Shown in pieces: positions 33,850 through 46,332 of a DNA stretch of 64,000 nt. Positions within the stretch are counted from its first letter, which is position 1; each line of letters opens with the position of its first letter. A program made the translations under genes and the position numbers. A model generated the notes under the pieces. It saw only the letters and a list, made by a program, of their open reading frames with translations, was not told the origin of the DNA and made no database searches. Source of the DNA: Voacanga thouarsii (taxonomy: Eukaryota; Streptophyta; Magnoliopsida; Gentianales; Apocynaceae); NCBI GenBank assembly GCA_026120185.1, contig JANUWF010001491.1, positions 4,154,001 through 4,218,000 on the forward strand. Direction: 5' to 3'.

Positions 33850-34944
33850 ATGGCTCAAGACTAAGAGATCTCTAGGCCTAACCCAAGTGGACCTAGTAGG
33901 CCTTAAGAAGAACAAATTAATGGTAAGGTTTTGCGTGATGACTTGCAAACTATGATGAGGACTACGCAAAGTGAGTTTCAAAACATGACAAGGGAATTGA
34001 TAAATCATCTTGAATAATCTTCTACCGTCGCACAAAGGAGAGGCCAAGAGCGATTTGAAGTACCTAGCCGTAGGATAATGGATGGTGATGCTCATACTCC
34101 TCTATTAAATGCCCAACAAGGGGAAGAGTGGGATGAGCACTCTATCGGGAGATTCCAACAAGCTTCTATGAGATGGGGAAGATATGGTATGAGAGGAGGA
34201 CGAGGTAAGGGTCAAGAAAGGAATGGTGGGAACAACCTAAGGGGGTTAGAAAGAGAGTTTGAGGGAATTGCTGAATGGTATGAGGGGGAATAAGTTGAAG
34301 CCTTTGGGGAACACAATAGAGGATGGGGAAATAGAGAAGGTAGAAGAGAAGGAAATGATGAGGAGAAGGAGTTAAACCACATTAAATTGAAAGTGCTCAC
34401 ATTCTATGGTAAGAGTGACCCTGAAGCATATTTTAAGTGGGAAAGTAAGATGGAGACCTTCCTAGAAAGTCATACCTATAGTGAGAGGTCAAAGGTGAGG
34501 TTGGCTATTTTGGGATTTTCGGAGGATGCTTTGGTTTGGTGGGAGCAAGTTAGTGCACAAAGGAGACAAATGGGAGTCGAAACCGTGGCTAGTTGGAATT
34601 TATTTAAAGATATGATGAGGGCAAGGTTTATACCACACCATTACTACAATGATCTTTACTGAAGGCTCCAATCACTCAAGTAAGGGAACAAGAATGTGCA
34701 AGATTACCACAAAATGATGGAGGTAATACTGATGAGAGCTCAAATTAATGAGGATCCTAGAGCAAAAAGAGTAAGGTGCTTGGGAGGATTAAATAGGGAA
34801 ATTGATAATTTGGTAGAATTACACCCATTTGATCGGTTGGAGAATATGGTATATGCAGCTATGAAGATTGAGAGGCAATTAAAGAGGAGGGCATTTGCTA
34901 CTATCTTTCAAGAAGTGAGAGTTAAATTTGTAAAGAAGGCATGA
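33850..34944 (+). pseudogene. gag: element A gag
   Basis: ATG 33850 (MAQD) in the same frame as the whole gag. The Retrotrans_gag core is well preserved: FYGKSDPEAYFKWESKMETF (34405-34464), VRLAILGFSEDALVWWEQV (34495-34551) and NLFKDMMRARF (34597-34629). The C-terminal part runs to GLNREIDNLVELHPF and KIERQLKRRA, ending at TGA 34942. Stops interrupt it at six places (TAA/TAG/TGA), but no frame change is needed across 1.1 kb. The usual zinc knuckle should follow but is lost at the insertion boundary. Confidence 0.85.
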
Positions 34945-37313
34945 CAAAGCTTTTGATATACTGTAACACCCCACTATCTAGGCCCAATAGGGCCGGGGAT
35001 GTCGCCCCGTCCAATGGACAAGAGGTCTTTATAACTAGGTCAAATATAATAAAATAAAATAAATACTTTAAAATTAAACTTATTACAACCCAAAAGATAA
35101 ATACAGGAACAATTCCAAAATAAATTATTTGCTACAATCTCTCAAACATCCCATAAAGAAAATAACATAAAGTCTTCAAAGCATAGGCAACAAGTCTAGC
35201 CATTGACCTCCACAGCCGGATCAACCTATACGCATGGTATAAAAGGTGATGAGATAAAAATCTCAGTAAGTCCGTGTGTGATTTGAGTGTTTTAGGTAAA
35301 ATAATTCATGTATGCAAGTTGTAAAAGTTTCATAAGAGGAAGTGCTGGCAAGCATTAAATAAGTGTTGAAAATAAAGAGTGGTGTTTCGCTTTTCAGACC
35401 ATACATGTGCACAATAAATACAATCACTCAAATGGGTAGCCATGGGTTACCACACGTTGGGCCCCATGACTAATCAACGGTCAAAATGCCACACTTTGTG
35501 CAAACTGACAAAAGGTAGGTGTACGGCCTACCGGGTGAGATACTCTTCCATCTCTACATCCAAACTTTTCGGTTGTCCACTCCAAAAACACACAATCCAC
35601 ATGACTGAGACTTGCTAGCTTGGACCGGGATGACCAACCGGACTGGCATCCTATCTAGGAAGGACTCACCCCTCAGAGGTGGCCACCTATTGAGACACTT
35701 ACCCTAACCCTTCAAAGACTAGTCCTGGTAGTCTACCCTTATTGAGTACTTAACGCTGATTGTCCCACTTGAGAGAAAATGGATCATACATTGCTTTATT
35801 TGGAAATAGAAATTAAGGGTTCTAAAATTCTTGTCAAAGTTGGGTTTTAAAAAAAGTTTAGCATTTTGTGTAAAACTGCTTGTTTGATTTTCAAATGATT
35901 TGCTTGACTGAAATAAATAGGAAAATAGTCTTTAATTGTCTTTACAACATGAATTTCCATACACATCGCGTTTAGCTTGCCACAGTAATTTTTTGTCTTC
36001 ACAAAATTCCATGCAGGAGCTTACCTGATTCTTTGCTTGCTCATATTCAAAAGTCTTCCAAGGTTAACCTAACCCCGCCTGGCGTAAACACAAAACATAA
36101 GGTTACACTCAAGCTAAATTCACTTACACAAATAGTCCTAGTTCAACTTATTACAATCACAACCCTAATGTCCTAAGCTTTAAGGCTAGCTGATAAAGAA
36201 TTTTATAAAATAAGTCTAGTTTGATAAGTTAAAATAACTAGGGGTTCTAAAATAATTGCTAATAAATTATAGACTCAAATAATAATCCTTGAGTATTATT
36301 ATTAATAAATAAACTAAGGTTTGAATATTAAATAATACTAAGCCCTAAATAATATTAATAAATGGTAATTTAAAAATAGCTTTATTATAAATAAATAATA
36401 AATTACAAATAATTTTTAATTAATTTTTAATAGATAATAAATAATTAGTAATAAATAAAATTAATAATAAATGAATTATATTAAATTTTTGTTTAATAAA
36501 TAACAAACATATTTTAATATAAATAATATTTATGAATGTAGGCAAAAGTTTGAACTATGGTCTACATGGTCATTATTATTATTTATATAAAAGATCTTAT
36601 TTAATATTATACCTATGCATATATTATCTTTAAGGAAAAATATCATTTATTTGACTATTAAAATATCAATATTTCATGTAACATCCCATTTCCAAAACTT
36701 CCTAGTAATTTCGAAATCCTTAGAGAAAAATATAGTAATAATTTTAATTACGATAATAAAATTTACTAATTAAAATAGCCTAGGATCAAGAAGAACATAA
36801 TCATGATTTTCCTATTGCTAACAAGAATCATGAACATATTCTTCAACATCAAACAACAAACTAATCCATTTATGAACATATGCTTAAATCAACACTTGCT
36901 ATCACATGGCCAAAGAATCATGATCATGGCTTCAATGGAGATAAGAACATAAAAACCCTATTCACCAAAGGTGACATAACATCTAGCATGCTTAAACATT
37001 CATAACTCCCTTAGGCCATAATGAACATATATCGATCCTCAAGGAAATCCATATAGCTTAAACATGATCAATCATTCTCATGTCATAATCCCAATCCCTT
37101 TATTCACATGCATATACTCAATCCCCCATTCATATTTTATTCTTCCTATCAATATCTAAGAGACATGAATGCAGAATTAAAAAGAAGGTTTACGGAGAAA
37201 TACTTGATTGATGAACACTTCGATGAAGATTTACGAAGGTCCACGCGATGGAGAGTCTTGAATTGTCCAAGAGTAAGAAAAATAGCCATGGTTGTTGATC
37301 AACCATTTCAGTC

Positions 37314-37343
37314 GAGAGAGAGAGAGAGAGAGAGAGAGAGAGC
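37314..37343 (-). repeat. (GA)n microsatellite in reversed LTR
   Basis: Pure GA run equivalent to the CT tracts of the other Tekay-type LTRs. Confidence 0.95.
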
Positions 37344-38940
37344 ATTAGTCTGATACATAGAAGGTTAAATGGAAGAAGATGAACAAGAGAATTGTTCTTG
37401 GTTATCTTGATGATGTTCTTGAGACGTCAAGGAGAAAAATCAGTTTTGATCCGAATGCCAAATTTTTTTTTTTTTTTTTTGAGCTTTCATGTTATAAATT
37501 CTAGAAATGAACTCTAGAGGCTATGTAGGAGTATTCTGCAGTTTTTGAGAGGGATTAGAGGTGTTTAGAGTGGGTTTTGGCTTGAAGAAAAGTAGTGTGT
37601 GTTCTTGGTGAAAATGGAGGGAATTTGAGGGAGAATGCAGGACGAATTTCTAGTGAGTGTTGACTGAATAGTTTAGGGAATTCAGGGGTTTTGGTTTAGC
37701 TTAGAGAGGGAGAGAAAAATCAGATCATTTGAAATTCAAATGGAGTGATTTGAGGAGTGGTTTGAGGTATAGGATATGTTAATGGTGTTTGATTGATGGA
37801 GGTTTTCTTGGAGCTACAATGGTGTCAGCTGGTTTGGTTTGTTTTGCTAAAATAATTGAAGTCTGATAAGGCTTTAAGGTTGGCCAAAAAGTAGAGTCTA
37901 ATGGCAGAGATATTCTGGCTGTATAGCTTAATACAAGGGTGTTTTCATGGAGAGAAATTTCTAGAAATTTTAAAGTTCAAATGGAAGTTTGAATGGAGTG
38001 ATTGTAGGAGAGATTTGAGGCGTGATTATAGAGTCCAATTGTGCAATGTAAGTGGAGAGGGTAATGGTTTTAAGTTCATGGCCGAACAAGGGTTAATTTA
38101 CAGAGGTTGAAGGGGGGTTTTCGGCCAGGGCTTGAAGAGAACAAAGCTGGAAAAATTCTGGTTCTATGGTGTTCAAAGCTGCGAACGGTTGCAACATTTT
38201 TCTGTGCAGAATTTCTGCACCTCTTCAGCCCATTTTGTAGAGGTTTTGAGAGGTGTTCAAGGTCCTTTAAGGCTGATTTTCCAGCCTTCTTTATGGGGAA
38301 AACAGAGAAGTTTTTCTGGCTTGAAGATGGAATAAAACAACTTCATTTTCTGGTTTGAAAGTTGCGAAACTGCCCAGAATTTTTTCCTGGTTTCTGCAGT
38401 TTTTTGTGCAGTCCGAATTGCACAGAATTTTTAGTTCCTCAAGCTGAATAAGTTGGCCATTTTCCTGCAGCAATTGAGTAAGAAAGATGGCTGTGATTGT
38501 CGAATGTTAGGCTGCCAAGAATCTGGAAAATTTCCAGATTTCTTTCATGAAAATTATGAACACAATGGAGTGAAGTTTGAAGGTTCATCAATAGTGATTA
38601 ATTTCTCTTGGGAACCTTCCCTAACTCCTCTCCTATTTTTAGTCAAAACCCCAACCTCCAAGATTCATTTCCAAAATTCAAATACCAAGAATCCCTGCTG
38701 AAATTTTCTGGAATTAAAACCATGAATTTTGATAAATTTTGAACAAGTTTAATTAATGAAAAGGTTAGAACAAGTTAGAGGTAATAATAGGACAAGAATT
38801 CTTCTAGAATTCTTTTTAGGACACAATGATAAGATTTGGACATTCTCTTCATGTCTCCCCCAAGACAACATTCCTATTTTTATGGAATGCAAGAAAACAA
38901 AAATTCAAACTTAAGTAAGATAATCATGATAAAAACTTAA

Positions 38941-39007
38941 ATGATGGGATTTGAACTCATGACCTTAGAGATTAATTCCAAAGCTCTAACCACTTAACCA
39001 CACTAAC
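38941..39007 (-). other. tRNA-like module in LTR
   Basis: On the reverse strand: a box A-like TTAAGTGGTTAGAGC string and ATGAGTTCAAATCCCAT as box B-like T-arm. It starts 246 bp from the LTR 5' end. Confidence 0.55.
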
Positions 39008-39258
39008 TCTTGTTCTTATTTTCTCACCCACATATTCTTCTTATGTAATCCTCAAGCTATCTTCCTATTTTGACCTCAGGCATAATTACCATTTTACCCT
39101 TCCTACCCAATAAGCATAACTAAGCCTTTTAACCTATAAACCACAATTCTTAAAGCACATAAAATCATTTAAAAATATATATATTCATGCAAAATAATAT
39201 AATATGCATCCCAACCCCCTTACTCTAGGGTTGGCTTTAGGTGGGGTTTCACGTATAC

Positions 39259-39637
39259 TCTTAGTGCATGCATCAGAAAAGTGTTTTGTTTTCTTAGCCC
39301 AACTTACACATGGGGCTTACTGAGATAACCAATCTCACACTATTTTGAACTCATGTTTTCAGGGTGCCTCAAGTCTTGATCAGGTTGGAAGATCAATAGC
39401 TTGAAGCTTTTGTTATGGAATTTCTTTGTCCATTTGTTGGATATTTAATTTGAATATTAATTTTCTGTGAAAACTTTTGTATAAGTATTGAAGTTTTTTT
39501 TTTAAAGTCAAAATTTCCCTTAGACTTTCTTTAAAAGTTGAATTTCTTTTGTTATTTCGTTATAAAGACCCCGAGTCTAAAAGAAGGGGCGGCATCCCCG
39601 ACCCATTTTGGGTTACGTAAGTAGGTGGGGTGTTACA
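39259..39637 (+). repeat. 3' end of a diverged gypsy LTR, forward
   Basis: Has the same ordered landmarks as the last ~390 bp of Tekay-type LTRs: GGGCTTACTGAGAT, a stem-loop (39321-39337), TTATAAAGACCCC, a GGGGCGGCATCCCCGACCC string and GGGGTGTTACA at the end. The rest differs, so it is another subfamily. Its 5' part is missing; element A coding resumes right after it. Confidence 0.7.
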
Positions 39638-40101
39638 TTCATACCGATCATAAGACCCTTAAACACCTCAAGAGCCAACAAAATTTGAATAAGAGGCATG
39701 CAAGATGGATGGAGTTTATTGTGACATTTCCGCATGTCATTCAATAAAAGAAGGGTAAGGAAAATGTGTAGCGGATGCACTATCTCGAAGGTATACACTA
39801 TTAAAATTTTTAGATGCTAAACTTCTTGGTTTTAAACTTGTGAAAGACTTGTATATTGATGATGAGGAGTTTGGGGATATTTTCCATACTTGTGAGAAAA
39901 GTGTATTTGCTAAATATTATAGGCCATGATGGTTTCTTGTTTAGGGAGGCAAAGCTTTGTATGCCAACGGGTTCTATGAGGGTGTTGCTAGTTAGGAAGG
40001 CCCATAGTGGGGGACTAATGGGGTATTTTGGTGTTGCAAAGACCTTAGGCATTCTTAAGGAGCATTTCTTTTGGCCAAAAATGAGAAAGGATGTGAAGAG
40101 A
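39638..40101 (+). pseudogene. pol: element A RNase H end and integrase N-terminus
   Basis: Starts in mid-gene with TDHKTLKHL and continues through HARWMEFI and a frame with two stops to DALSRR-like text near 39775. Then comes an integrase N-terminal region: HDGFLFREAKLCMP, LLVRKAHSGGLMGYFGVAKT and FFWPKMRKDVKR at its end. The HHCC finger is split by element E: the His part is here and the Cys pair is at 46351. Stops include TAG near 39768. Confidence 0.8.
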
Positions 40102-41627
40102 TGATGTGTCCGGACTTGGGTGTAAAAATCATACAAAAACTAAGCATATTTCCAATCAAATTTAAATTAAACCGTTCAACCCAAATCACACATATGAGCA
40201 AGCGTACTCACCATTTACCGAGATTAGGGTTCAAAAGAGTGTCGATCCTCTAGCAACAAGTAGACATTAATCACCTTTCTTTCATTCTTTAACCGACTCG
40301 ATAAAGTGAAAAAGAACCAAAACAAAACAAAGGAAAATAAAAACAAAATTATATACATGTCAATGATGAAGAAGTATGTAACTCAAACTATTGTTTAGAC
40401 AAACATGATCTCAAAGGACTTAACCATTGTCAAAACTATTCACTCTCTTGGCACCAAGAAGGATAAAGGTAAATTAGCACCACTTGGTTTGTGTCAACTA
40501 ATTACTACCTTCTAGATAAATTAGTATCACTTGGTCTGACTCAACTAATTCATCCACAAGAAGCATTAAACACAATCCTTGATTAAATTTCCTTGATCTG
40601 AAAAATTTAAACCATGAAATTAATCAATGAATCATTGGTATGGCAAACATCAATTAACCTTCAATTACTCAATCCTCTAGCAAGTTAGCAGCCAATAAAT
40701 ATGAAATCAATCAATTCCAACAACCATCAACTTCTTTGGTCTAGCAAGTTAATGAAAAGAAACAACCAACTAATCTCGTAATACGCCCAAGTAATTAAAT
40801 ACCAAGAAGATCAATCAATTAATCAAAAGATCAAATACTCTAAAAATTATGAATATCTAAAACAATGTCAAATTACAATAAAACAATTAACATATCATTG
40901 TTCAAGAAAAAGAAAACAAAGTAAAAGAAAGCACTCATAGACAAGCCTCATTTTTCTTCCTTTGAAGACCTTCTTGCACTACCCTCATTGAATTGAAGAA
41001 TTCCTCCTTTCACTGAGTGGTTTTCTGTGATGATCAATGAATTCTCCTCCTTTTCCATTGTGTTTTTCATCTATTTATAGGCTTAAAAAGTGCTTAAACT
41101 CGTAAGTACAAAGTTCTTGGCCAAGTAGAAGTTGGAAGAGACTAAAACTCCACAGATTACCAAAAACTGCGTAGAAAAAATCAAGCACCACCTTATCTTC
41201 AAGGCATAGCCGGCACTGCCTTAGCTCTCGGAGCCGGCGCTGGTTGTGTTCTGCTTCTCTACTCGTTCGCCAATTTTTCTCCGAATTTTGTACAATGAAG
41301 ATCAAAATGCAGCCGGCACCGCCTTGACTCTTGGAGCCGGTGCCGGTTCCCTTCTGTTTCACTTTGTTTTGATAATTTTTTATCGCTTTGAAGTTCGTGC
41401 AGTCCAGTGCATGGCTAGCGCCAGTTTTAGAGCCCTAGCCGGCACCCCTCTCCTCTGTTCTGCGACGTTTTTGTTTCGTTTTCCCCTAAAAATCTATAAT
41501 AATAAATAAAATACCTTTCCAACAGTAAAATTTCAAATATTAAGGAATACGACTAGTTATTGAACAAAATATATCACAAAAGAACCTCAAATAACTAGGA
41601 AAAACATGACTAATTTAGCCTCTATCA
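40102..41627 (-). repeat. 3' LTR of element E
   Basis: The plus strand reads TGATGTGTCC to CCTCTATCA; on the element's own strand TGATAG to ACATCA. TATA box at 41072-41079. U3 contains a GC-rich island (about 41205-41460) with several GCCGGC/CCGGCGC strings. Confidence 0.92.
41072..41079 (-). promoter_or_regulatory. TATA box in 3' LTR of element E
   Basis: The reverse strand reads TATAAATA in GCCTATAAATAGATG. The same sequence is at 45774-45781 in the other LTR. Confidence 0.65.
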
Positions 41628-41643
41628 TATTCCCCCACACTTA
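41628..41643 (-). other. polypurine tract of element E
   Basis: The reverse strand reads TAAGTGTGGGGGAATA next to the LTR start TGATAG, preceded by GAGGACAAGCAAAG. This is the classic Athila-type 3' context. Confidence 0.85.
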
Positions 41644-43076
41644 GTTCTTTGCTTGTCCTCAAGCAAAGTATCAGGAACAAGTTGGAAAACACAAGGTTAA
41701 ATCAATCGCACAATTAATTTCAAAACAATATCTTCAATGCTTTCTTCATTCAAGAAGATAAAACACATGCTACTACATCTTTCACAACAAATGCATAACT
41801 TATGTTAGTGTTAAATGACTCAGTAGAACTATTATAACACTTCACAATATTCTCAAAGCATTGGAAAGAATTTAGTTGAAAAAGAATATGCATTCCATAG
41901 GCTTACTCTTTTTACACTCTCTTCACTAATTCGAGACATATCATGATTCTACTTAGATCAAGTAGGACTTTCAAGCTTGTAATGTAAGGCTAAAGGTTTG
42001 TAATATAGCTTATCAAATGAATGATATAGGAGAATCAAATATCAAAGAAGTTGAGAGTTCCCAAATTAAGGAAAAAAAATGAATCAATAATTTCCAACTC
42101 TTCTTGCTCTCCTATTTCAAGAATTAATCAAACCATAACCTTATTCAGCAATTCCAACTCTACTCAAGCAAATCCTGCATTTTTCTTTCTTTTTCTTTCT
42201 CAACTCTTCTTTATTCCTTTCAGAAGATCACTCAAATTTTCAGCAATGGTGTCAAAGATTTAAGATGAACTTAACTTTTTACAGCTCAATCACCATCCCT
42301 TTTGTGATATTTTCTTTTCTTCTTTTCTCTTTCAATAAAATTTTTTCTCTTATTCTTTCAACAAAAATTGTTTTTCTTCTTCTCACACTGCTGCTATTTT
42401 CCTCCCCCAGTAGTTTCTTTCTTCCCTTTCCTCTTTCTAGCTCAACTCATTATTGATCCATGACTGAAAGTAACAAGTCATGATCTTTATCCCAACATTC
42501 TTCCTCAACATTTTCTTACACATATTTTCATCCATCAAGAGCATAAAGATTTGAAAAATTATTCAAACTCTCAGAAACAAGCAATGGACAAAAATATTGT
42601 GATGGGTTTTAATGAAAGAAATCAACCATTTAGGCTCAAAATAGGCACTAGGGCTAATATGACAATAGGCAGGCTTGAAAAGCTCAACTATCCAAAGAAG
42701 GCCTATTACCATCATCTCTAAGTTAAATCATGACTGTCTTTCTTATTTTGCCTCGAGAGGTATTCAAGTAAGTTCTAGAATGCTTTATGAAGTTTAGTAG
42801 AAAAACAGATTTATGAATAATGCAAAGCATTTTATCAAGAACTACTTCGTCCAAGTGAGTGCAAAAAGTCATGCATAAGCCATAAACGATCTAGAACATA
42901 TACTCTATAATCCATTATAAAGACGTGCATTAAAAATACAACTTGAAATCTCCAGAAAATTAGAAATTTTTTTGAAAATTTGCTCTCAAATAAGGATGCA
43001 AAGAAGAATTTTGAGAATATTATAGAAGAATCAAGAAGATTATGAAGAATGAATAATAAAAGAATTCTCAATCTAA

Positions 43077-43287
43077 CCACTCCCCCACACTTAAATTGGA
43101 CATTATCCTCAATGGCCAAATAAATAGAACAAGAAAATAGTGCCATGGGACCAAAAATAAAGGGAAAAGAGAAGCAAGAAAATACTTCCATACTTTGTGT
43201 CCACAATAAATTTGTTGATAAAAACTTGGACAAAGTATATCACTAAACCACTCCCCCATACTTAAATTGGACAACGTCCTCATTGGC
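43077..43287 (-). repeat. duplicated polypurine-tract-like motifs inside element E
   Basis: Two ~40-bp copies (43077-43117 and 43248-43287) read on the reverse strand as GAGGAtAATGTCCAATTTAAGTGTGGGGGAGTGG with few differences (written here in two parts: GAGGATAATGTCCAATTT and AAGTGTGGGGGAGTGG). Each resembles the true 3' polypurine tract context. The stretch between them is part of a partial tandem duplication. Confidence 0.6.
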
Positions 43288-43830
43288 AAAAAATAAACAC
43301 ATGAAAGCATCTCCAAAGGGACCAAAAATAATAAAGAGGTAGAAACTTTAAGTAATACTTCCCATGTGCAATAATGCTCTAATAGATATCTAACTTAAGG
43401 TAAAGAGAAGGGCTTATCCAAGAGGACTTTATTCCTGTAACACAAAAACAAAAATAAAAGCACAAAGAAGATAATAATAAAATAAAAATAGACCTAAATA
43501 AAAGAAAAGAAACTAAAGAAAAAGACTAAAATAATAAACAAATAAAAGTAAAAAAACAACTCTCTACACCTATCATGCTTCCTCATCAAACCTTTTGAAA
43601 AGAAATTAAAGCTCAAAGTAGGAGATATGCATAATGAATAAAGAAAGAATGGAGGCTTTTGAAATTTGGAAGGTTTTGGAAAACGATTTGTCTCAGTAAA
43701 GCCAAACAAATAAACCTTATTCTCTAACATTTCTTTAGACACATAAGTATCTATTTTAACATATGAGTGCACATAGTATCTAACGGATGCATCAACTTTG
43801 AAATTACCAATTAACCCTTCAAAAGAATTT

Positions 43831-44148
43831 TTACAATTTAAAATACCCCTTTAAACTTAGTGTTTGAGTTCTTAAAGATGGGATTGGGAAATCCTTACTT
43901 TTCGACATATCTACAAAAACTAAGTTACCTTCTGTTGAATGGAGTGAAAGGTAGAAATTACCACCATCCTCCAAAGACTTCTTACGATATAGTGTTAACA
44001 GATCCAACTCCTTGAAGTATGCTAAAGTCAACACATCATTATGTGGACCTATATTCTCCAAGAAAAGAGAGGAGCCTAAGAAATCATGTGACAAAGAGAG
44101 ATTTGGATTATTAGCACATAGCAAAGAATTGAATACCTTCATTCCCAC
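43831..44148 (-). CDS. small conserved ORF of element E
   Basis: A 105-residue reverse-strand ORF with no recognised domain. Residues from about 21 on match the element D ORF at 21706-21972: HDFLGSSLF, DV followed by KELD, KK.L.D, LVFVD, KSK.F.IPSL and a final LKG. It sits about 0.65 kb downstream of the primer site, where gag would be expected. A broken coding-like stretch with SFVAN...WHEEA lies just upstream (44400 to 44150). Possibly the only protein remnant of this family. The stop is TAA near 43831. Confidence 0.5.
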   Translation of the reverse strand: MGMKVFNSLLCANNPNLSLSHDFLGSSLFLENIGPHNDVLTLAYFKELDLLTLYRKKSLEDGGNFYLSLHSTEGNLVFVDMSKSKDFPIPSLRTQTLSLKGYFKL

Positions 44149-44780
44149 AGTGGATAATTGTCCCTCATAGCTATCCCTCCTCTCATTGGAGATTCTCTAG
44201 TTTAAGTGTATGGGATAGCACGAACTCATGAGTCTCCCCAACAATCTTAACTAATTGTTTCCTTTGATCGTACAATCGTTGGAAAGCTTCTTCATGCCAC
44301 TGAACAGATGAATTTATATTGGCAACAAAAGAATTCACTAATGCTTCTAATGACGTCTCACTAAAAACATCAATGTGAGCTTATAATTTTGCCAGTAAAT
44401 ACACTAATGCTTTTTTTTTTTTTTTGAAAAATGAAATAAAAATGATGAGCATGCATCAGTGATGAATAATGCAATTTAATTCATGAAGAAAGAAATAAAA
44501 ATGAAACAAAACGAAATCTACTATATCGCCTTCAGGTCATTGGATCATGTACCCAATGCTAACACCTAGCAAAGACAAGACGAAATTTAGATAACAGAAT
44601 TCAAAATTACAAGATTACAAAGTTAGTTAATAGAACATAGTCAAAGTTAGTAGGTTAGGTTACAAGGGTATACACAAATACACAAGATACAAAAGATAGC
44701 ACATTTTTGCAAAGGAACAATTGTACATATTTACATATTTACATGGTTAAATCAACAAAATCCAAGCTTTTATGCTATTG

Positions 44781-44799
44781 TTCCCCGGCAACGACGCCA
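44781..44799 (-). other. primer binding site of element E (Athila type)
   Basis: The reverse strand reads TGGCGTCGTTGCCGGGGAA, one change from the Athila-type TGGCGCCGTTGCCGGGGA, after ATCAAGTTTT. Confidence 0.85.
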
Positions 44800-44805
44800 A
44801 AAACT

Positions 44806-46332
44806 TGATGTGTCCAGATTTGGGTGTAAAAATCATACAAAAACTAAGAACATTCCTAATCAAGTTTAAATTAAAACGTTCAACCCAAATCAAACATATG
44901 AGCAAGCATACTCATCATTAACTGAGCATAGGGTTCAAACGAATGTCGATCCTTTAGGAACAAGTAGACATTAATCACCTTTCTTTCATTCTTTAACCGA
45001 CTCGATAAAATGAAAAAAAACAAAATAAAATAAAGGAAAATAAAAACAAAAATATATACATGTCAAGGATGGAGAAGTATGTAACTCAAACCATTGTTTA
45101 GACAAACATAATCTCAAAAGACTTAACCATTGTCATAACTATTCACTCTCTTGGCACCATAAAGGATAAAGGTAAATTAGCATCACTTGGTTTGTGTCAA
45201 CTAATTACTACCTTCTAGATAAATTAGCATCACTTGGTCTGACTTAACTAATTAATCCACAAGAAGCATTAAACACAATCCTTGATTAAATTTCCTTGGT
45301 CTAGAAAATTTAAAACATGAAATTAATCAATGAATCCTTGGTATGACAAACATCAATTAACCTTCAATTACTCAATCCTCTAGCAAGTTAGCAGCCAATA
45401 AATATGAAATCAATCAATTCCAACAACCATCAACTTCTTTGGTCTAGCAAGTTAATGAAAAGAAACAACCAATTAATCTCGTAATACGCCTAAGTAATTA
45501 AATACCAAGAAGAACAATCAATTAATCAAAAGATCAAATACTCTAAAAATCATGAATATCTAAAACAATGTTAAATTACAATAAAACAATTAACATATCA
45601 TTGTTCAAAAAAAAGAAAACAAAGTAAAAGAAAGCACTCATAGACAAGCCTCCTTTTTCTTCTTTTGAAGACCTTATTGCACAACCCTCCTTGAATTGAA
45701 GAATTCCTTCTTTCACTGAGTGGTTTTCTATGATTATCAATGAATTCTCCCCATTTTCCTTGTGTTTTTCATCTATTTATAGGCTTAAGAAGTGCCTAAA
45801 CTTGTAGGTACAAAGTTTTTGGCTGAGTAGAAGTTGGAAAATACTAAAACTCCACAGATTATCGAAAACCACATAGAAAAAATCAAGCACCGCCTTATCT
45901 TCAGGGCATAGCCAGTGCCGCCTTGGCTCTTGGAGCCGGCGACTGGTTGTGTTCTGCTTCTCTACTCGTTCGCCGATTTTTCTTCGAAATTTGCACAATG
46001 AAGATCGGAATGCAGTCGGCACCGCCTTGACTCTTGGAGCTGGCACCGATTCCCCTCTGTTCCACTCTGTTTTGACAATTTTTTATTGCCTTGAAGTTTG
46101 TGCAGTCCAGTGCATGGCCGGCGCTGGTTCTAGGGCCCTAGCTGGCGCTGCCTCTCCTCTATTCTGCGACATTTTTGTTTCGTTTTACCCCAAAAATCTA
46201 TAATTATAAACAAAATATCTTTCCAAGGGTAAAATTTCAAATATGAAAGAATATGACTAGTTATTGAACAAAATATATCACAAAAGAACCTCAAATAACT
46301 ACGAAAAAACATGACTAATTTAGCCCCTATCA
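44806..46332 (-). repeat. 5' LTR of element E
   Basis: The plus strand reads TGATGTGTCC to CCCCTATCA. It pairs with 40102-41627 over its full length. TATA box at 45774-45781 (reverse) and GC-rich island at about 45900-46150. Confidence 0.92.

Larger units (their letters stand above)
34962..39253 (-). mobile_element. reversed solo LTR, Tekay type (4292 bp), inserted in A
   Basis: The plus strand begins TGTAACACCCC and ends GGGGTTTCACG, with the terminal A changed to G. A perfect TSD, TATAC, lies at 34957-34961 and 39254-39258. It holds the stem-loop (35250-35265), the AT-rich block (36180-36700), the GA tract and the tRNA-like module in mirror order. It is closest by eye to the forward solo LTR 48375-52580. 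Confidence 0.9.
40102..46332 (-). mobile_element. element E: Athila-type LTR element without pol (6231 bp), inserted in A's integrase
   Basis: Two LTRs of 1526 and 1527 bp flank a 3.2 kb internal region. The TSD AGAGA is perfect at 40097-40101 and 46333-46337. Read on the reverse strand, the 5' LTR is 44806-46332, the primer site 44799-44781, the polypurine tract about 41643-41628 and the 3' LTR 41627-40102. The primer site is Athila type. There are no RT, protease or integrase motifs inside, only a small conserved ORF shared with element D. LTRs differ by roughly 6-10% where I compared them. Confidence 0.9.

Noticed and set aside
40102..41627. Small ORFs in E's LTRs with GTA-GAG-like text (41246-41509, 45949-46203)
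   Set aside because: They occur in both LTRs because these are paired repeats; they arise from the GC-rich island and carry no motif.
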